Source of the DNA: a bacterium
GTDB taxonomy: Bacteria; Electryoneota; RPQS01
Length of the DNA stretch: 5,061 nt
Reading direction: 5' to 3'
Assembly: GCA_018814465.1 (NCBI GenBank)
Contig: JAHIZR010000028.1
Location: 1-5,061, forward strand
Under the pieces are notes generated by a model. It made no database searches. It saw only the letters and a program-made list of their open reading frames with translations, and was not told where the DNA came from. Of the stretch, positions 4,644 to 5,061 are shown piece by piece; the stretch's first letter is position 1; every line of letters starts with the position of its first letter. Position numbers and translations under genes: made by a program.

Positions 4644-5061
4644 ATGACAAAATCAACGAATAAGACCATCCTGATCACCGGCGGAATCGGCTTCATCGGC
4701 TCGCATCTGTGTGAAAGCCTGGCAGCTCAGGGGAATCAAGTCATCGCTTTTGACAATTTCGATCCCTTCTATGAGCGCAGCTTGAAGGACAGCAATGCCG
4801 CCTCACTGCGCGAACATCAGATCGAAATCATCGAGGGAGACATCCGCGACGCCGCCGCTCTGACTTCAGCCATCACCGCCCATAAACCAGACACCATCGT
4901 ACACTTGGCCGCCCGCGCCGGAGTTCGTCCCTCGCTCGAAGATCCTCTGACTTATGTTGACGTCAATCTCGGCGGAACAATCCGGCTGCTTGAAGCCGCT
5001 CGCGAGGCCGGCATCCGTAATTTCGTTTTTGCCTCATCCTCTTCGGTTTACGGGATGAGCG
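4644..5061 (+). CDS. NAD-dependent UDP-sugar epimerase (extended SDR family), N-terminal part
   Basis: The frame opens at an ATG and stays open for 139 codons to the right edge. It shows the Rossmann fold of the extended short-chain dehydrogenases: glycine motif TGGIGFIGSHL (12-22), an acidic end of the second strand (FDNFDPFYE, 36-44) that fits NAD rather than NADP, GDIRD (65-69), HLAARAGVRPSLEDP (87-101), and FASSSSVYG (129-137), which leads to the catalytic Ser and is followed in the family by Tyr-x-x-x-Lys beyond the edge. The DNFDPFYE and ARAGVRPSLEDP segments resemble UDP-glucuronate 4-epimerases and related CapI/LpsL-type enzymes, which make sugars for capsule, LPS or exopolysaccharide. 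UDP-glucose 4-epimerase or a dehydratase cannot be excluded. The glycine motif has Ile where Ala is usual (GGIGFIG for GGAGFIG). It diverges from the tRNA gene and is a separate transcription unit. Confidence 0.9.
   Translation, partial: MTKSTNKTILITGGIGFIGSHLCESLAAQGNQVIAFDNFDPFYERSLKDSNAASLREHQIEIIEGDIRDAAALTSAITAHKPDTIVHLAARAGVRPSLEDPLTYVDVNLGGTIRLLEAAREAGIRNFVFASSSSVYGMS

Overview
The window is a stretch of bacterial chromosome holding conserved housekeeping genes. Four protein genes or gene parts and one tRNA lie on the minus strand. One protein gene, cut by the right edge, lies on the plus strand. No phage, insertion-sequence, CRISPR or defence genes are visible. The taxon cannot be fixed from the sequence. 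The DNA is moderately GC-rich overall. A clear Shine-Dalgarno sequence is seen only before ftsH, while hpt, tilS and both partial genes lack a good one. Weak SD use and hairpin-rich gaps would fit a non-proteobacterial lineage such as a candidate phylum of the FCB group, but that is a low-confidence inference.

Layout, left to right. Positions 1-105 hold the first 35 codons of an unidentified small charged protein (minus strand), 6 bp downstream of ftsH. Positions 112-2016 are ftsH, the membrane AAA+ zinc protease. The 311-bp gap at 2017-2327 has no convincing gene but holds three separate inverted repeats, one of them with 30-nt arms. Positions 2328-2897 are hpt (hypoxanthine phosphoribosyltransferase), which overlaps the 3' end of tilS (2887-4281, tRNA-Ile lysidine synthetase) by 11 bp. 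A bidirectional-looking hairpin with a T-tract on the minus strand (4353-4390) then terminates a tRNA with a CAU anticodon (4396-4469). That tRNA has a good extended -10 promoter at 4505-4533. Diverging from it, on the plus strand, is the start of an NAD-dependent UDP-sugar epimerase (4644 to the edge), with a candidate promoter whose -35 box sits on a 14-bp palindrome.

How the genes relate: tilS-hpt-ftsH is a conserved bacterial order, best known from Firmicutes. TilS modifies the CAU anticodon of tRNA-Ile2, Hpt salvages purines, and FtsH performs membrane protein quality control. The adjacent tRNA also has a CAU anticodon. Its acceptor stem looks like elongator tRNA-Met, but tRNA-Ile2 (the TilS substrate) cannot be excluded. 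The epimerase belongs to a separate, divergent unit, probably for cell-surface sugar synthesis. I did not find a convincing undescribed system. The most interesting material is non-coding: the hairpins before ftsH, and the palindromes before tilS and before the epimerase.
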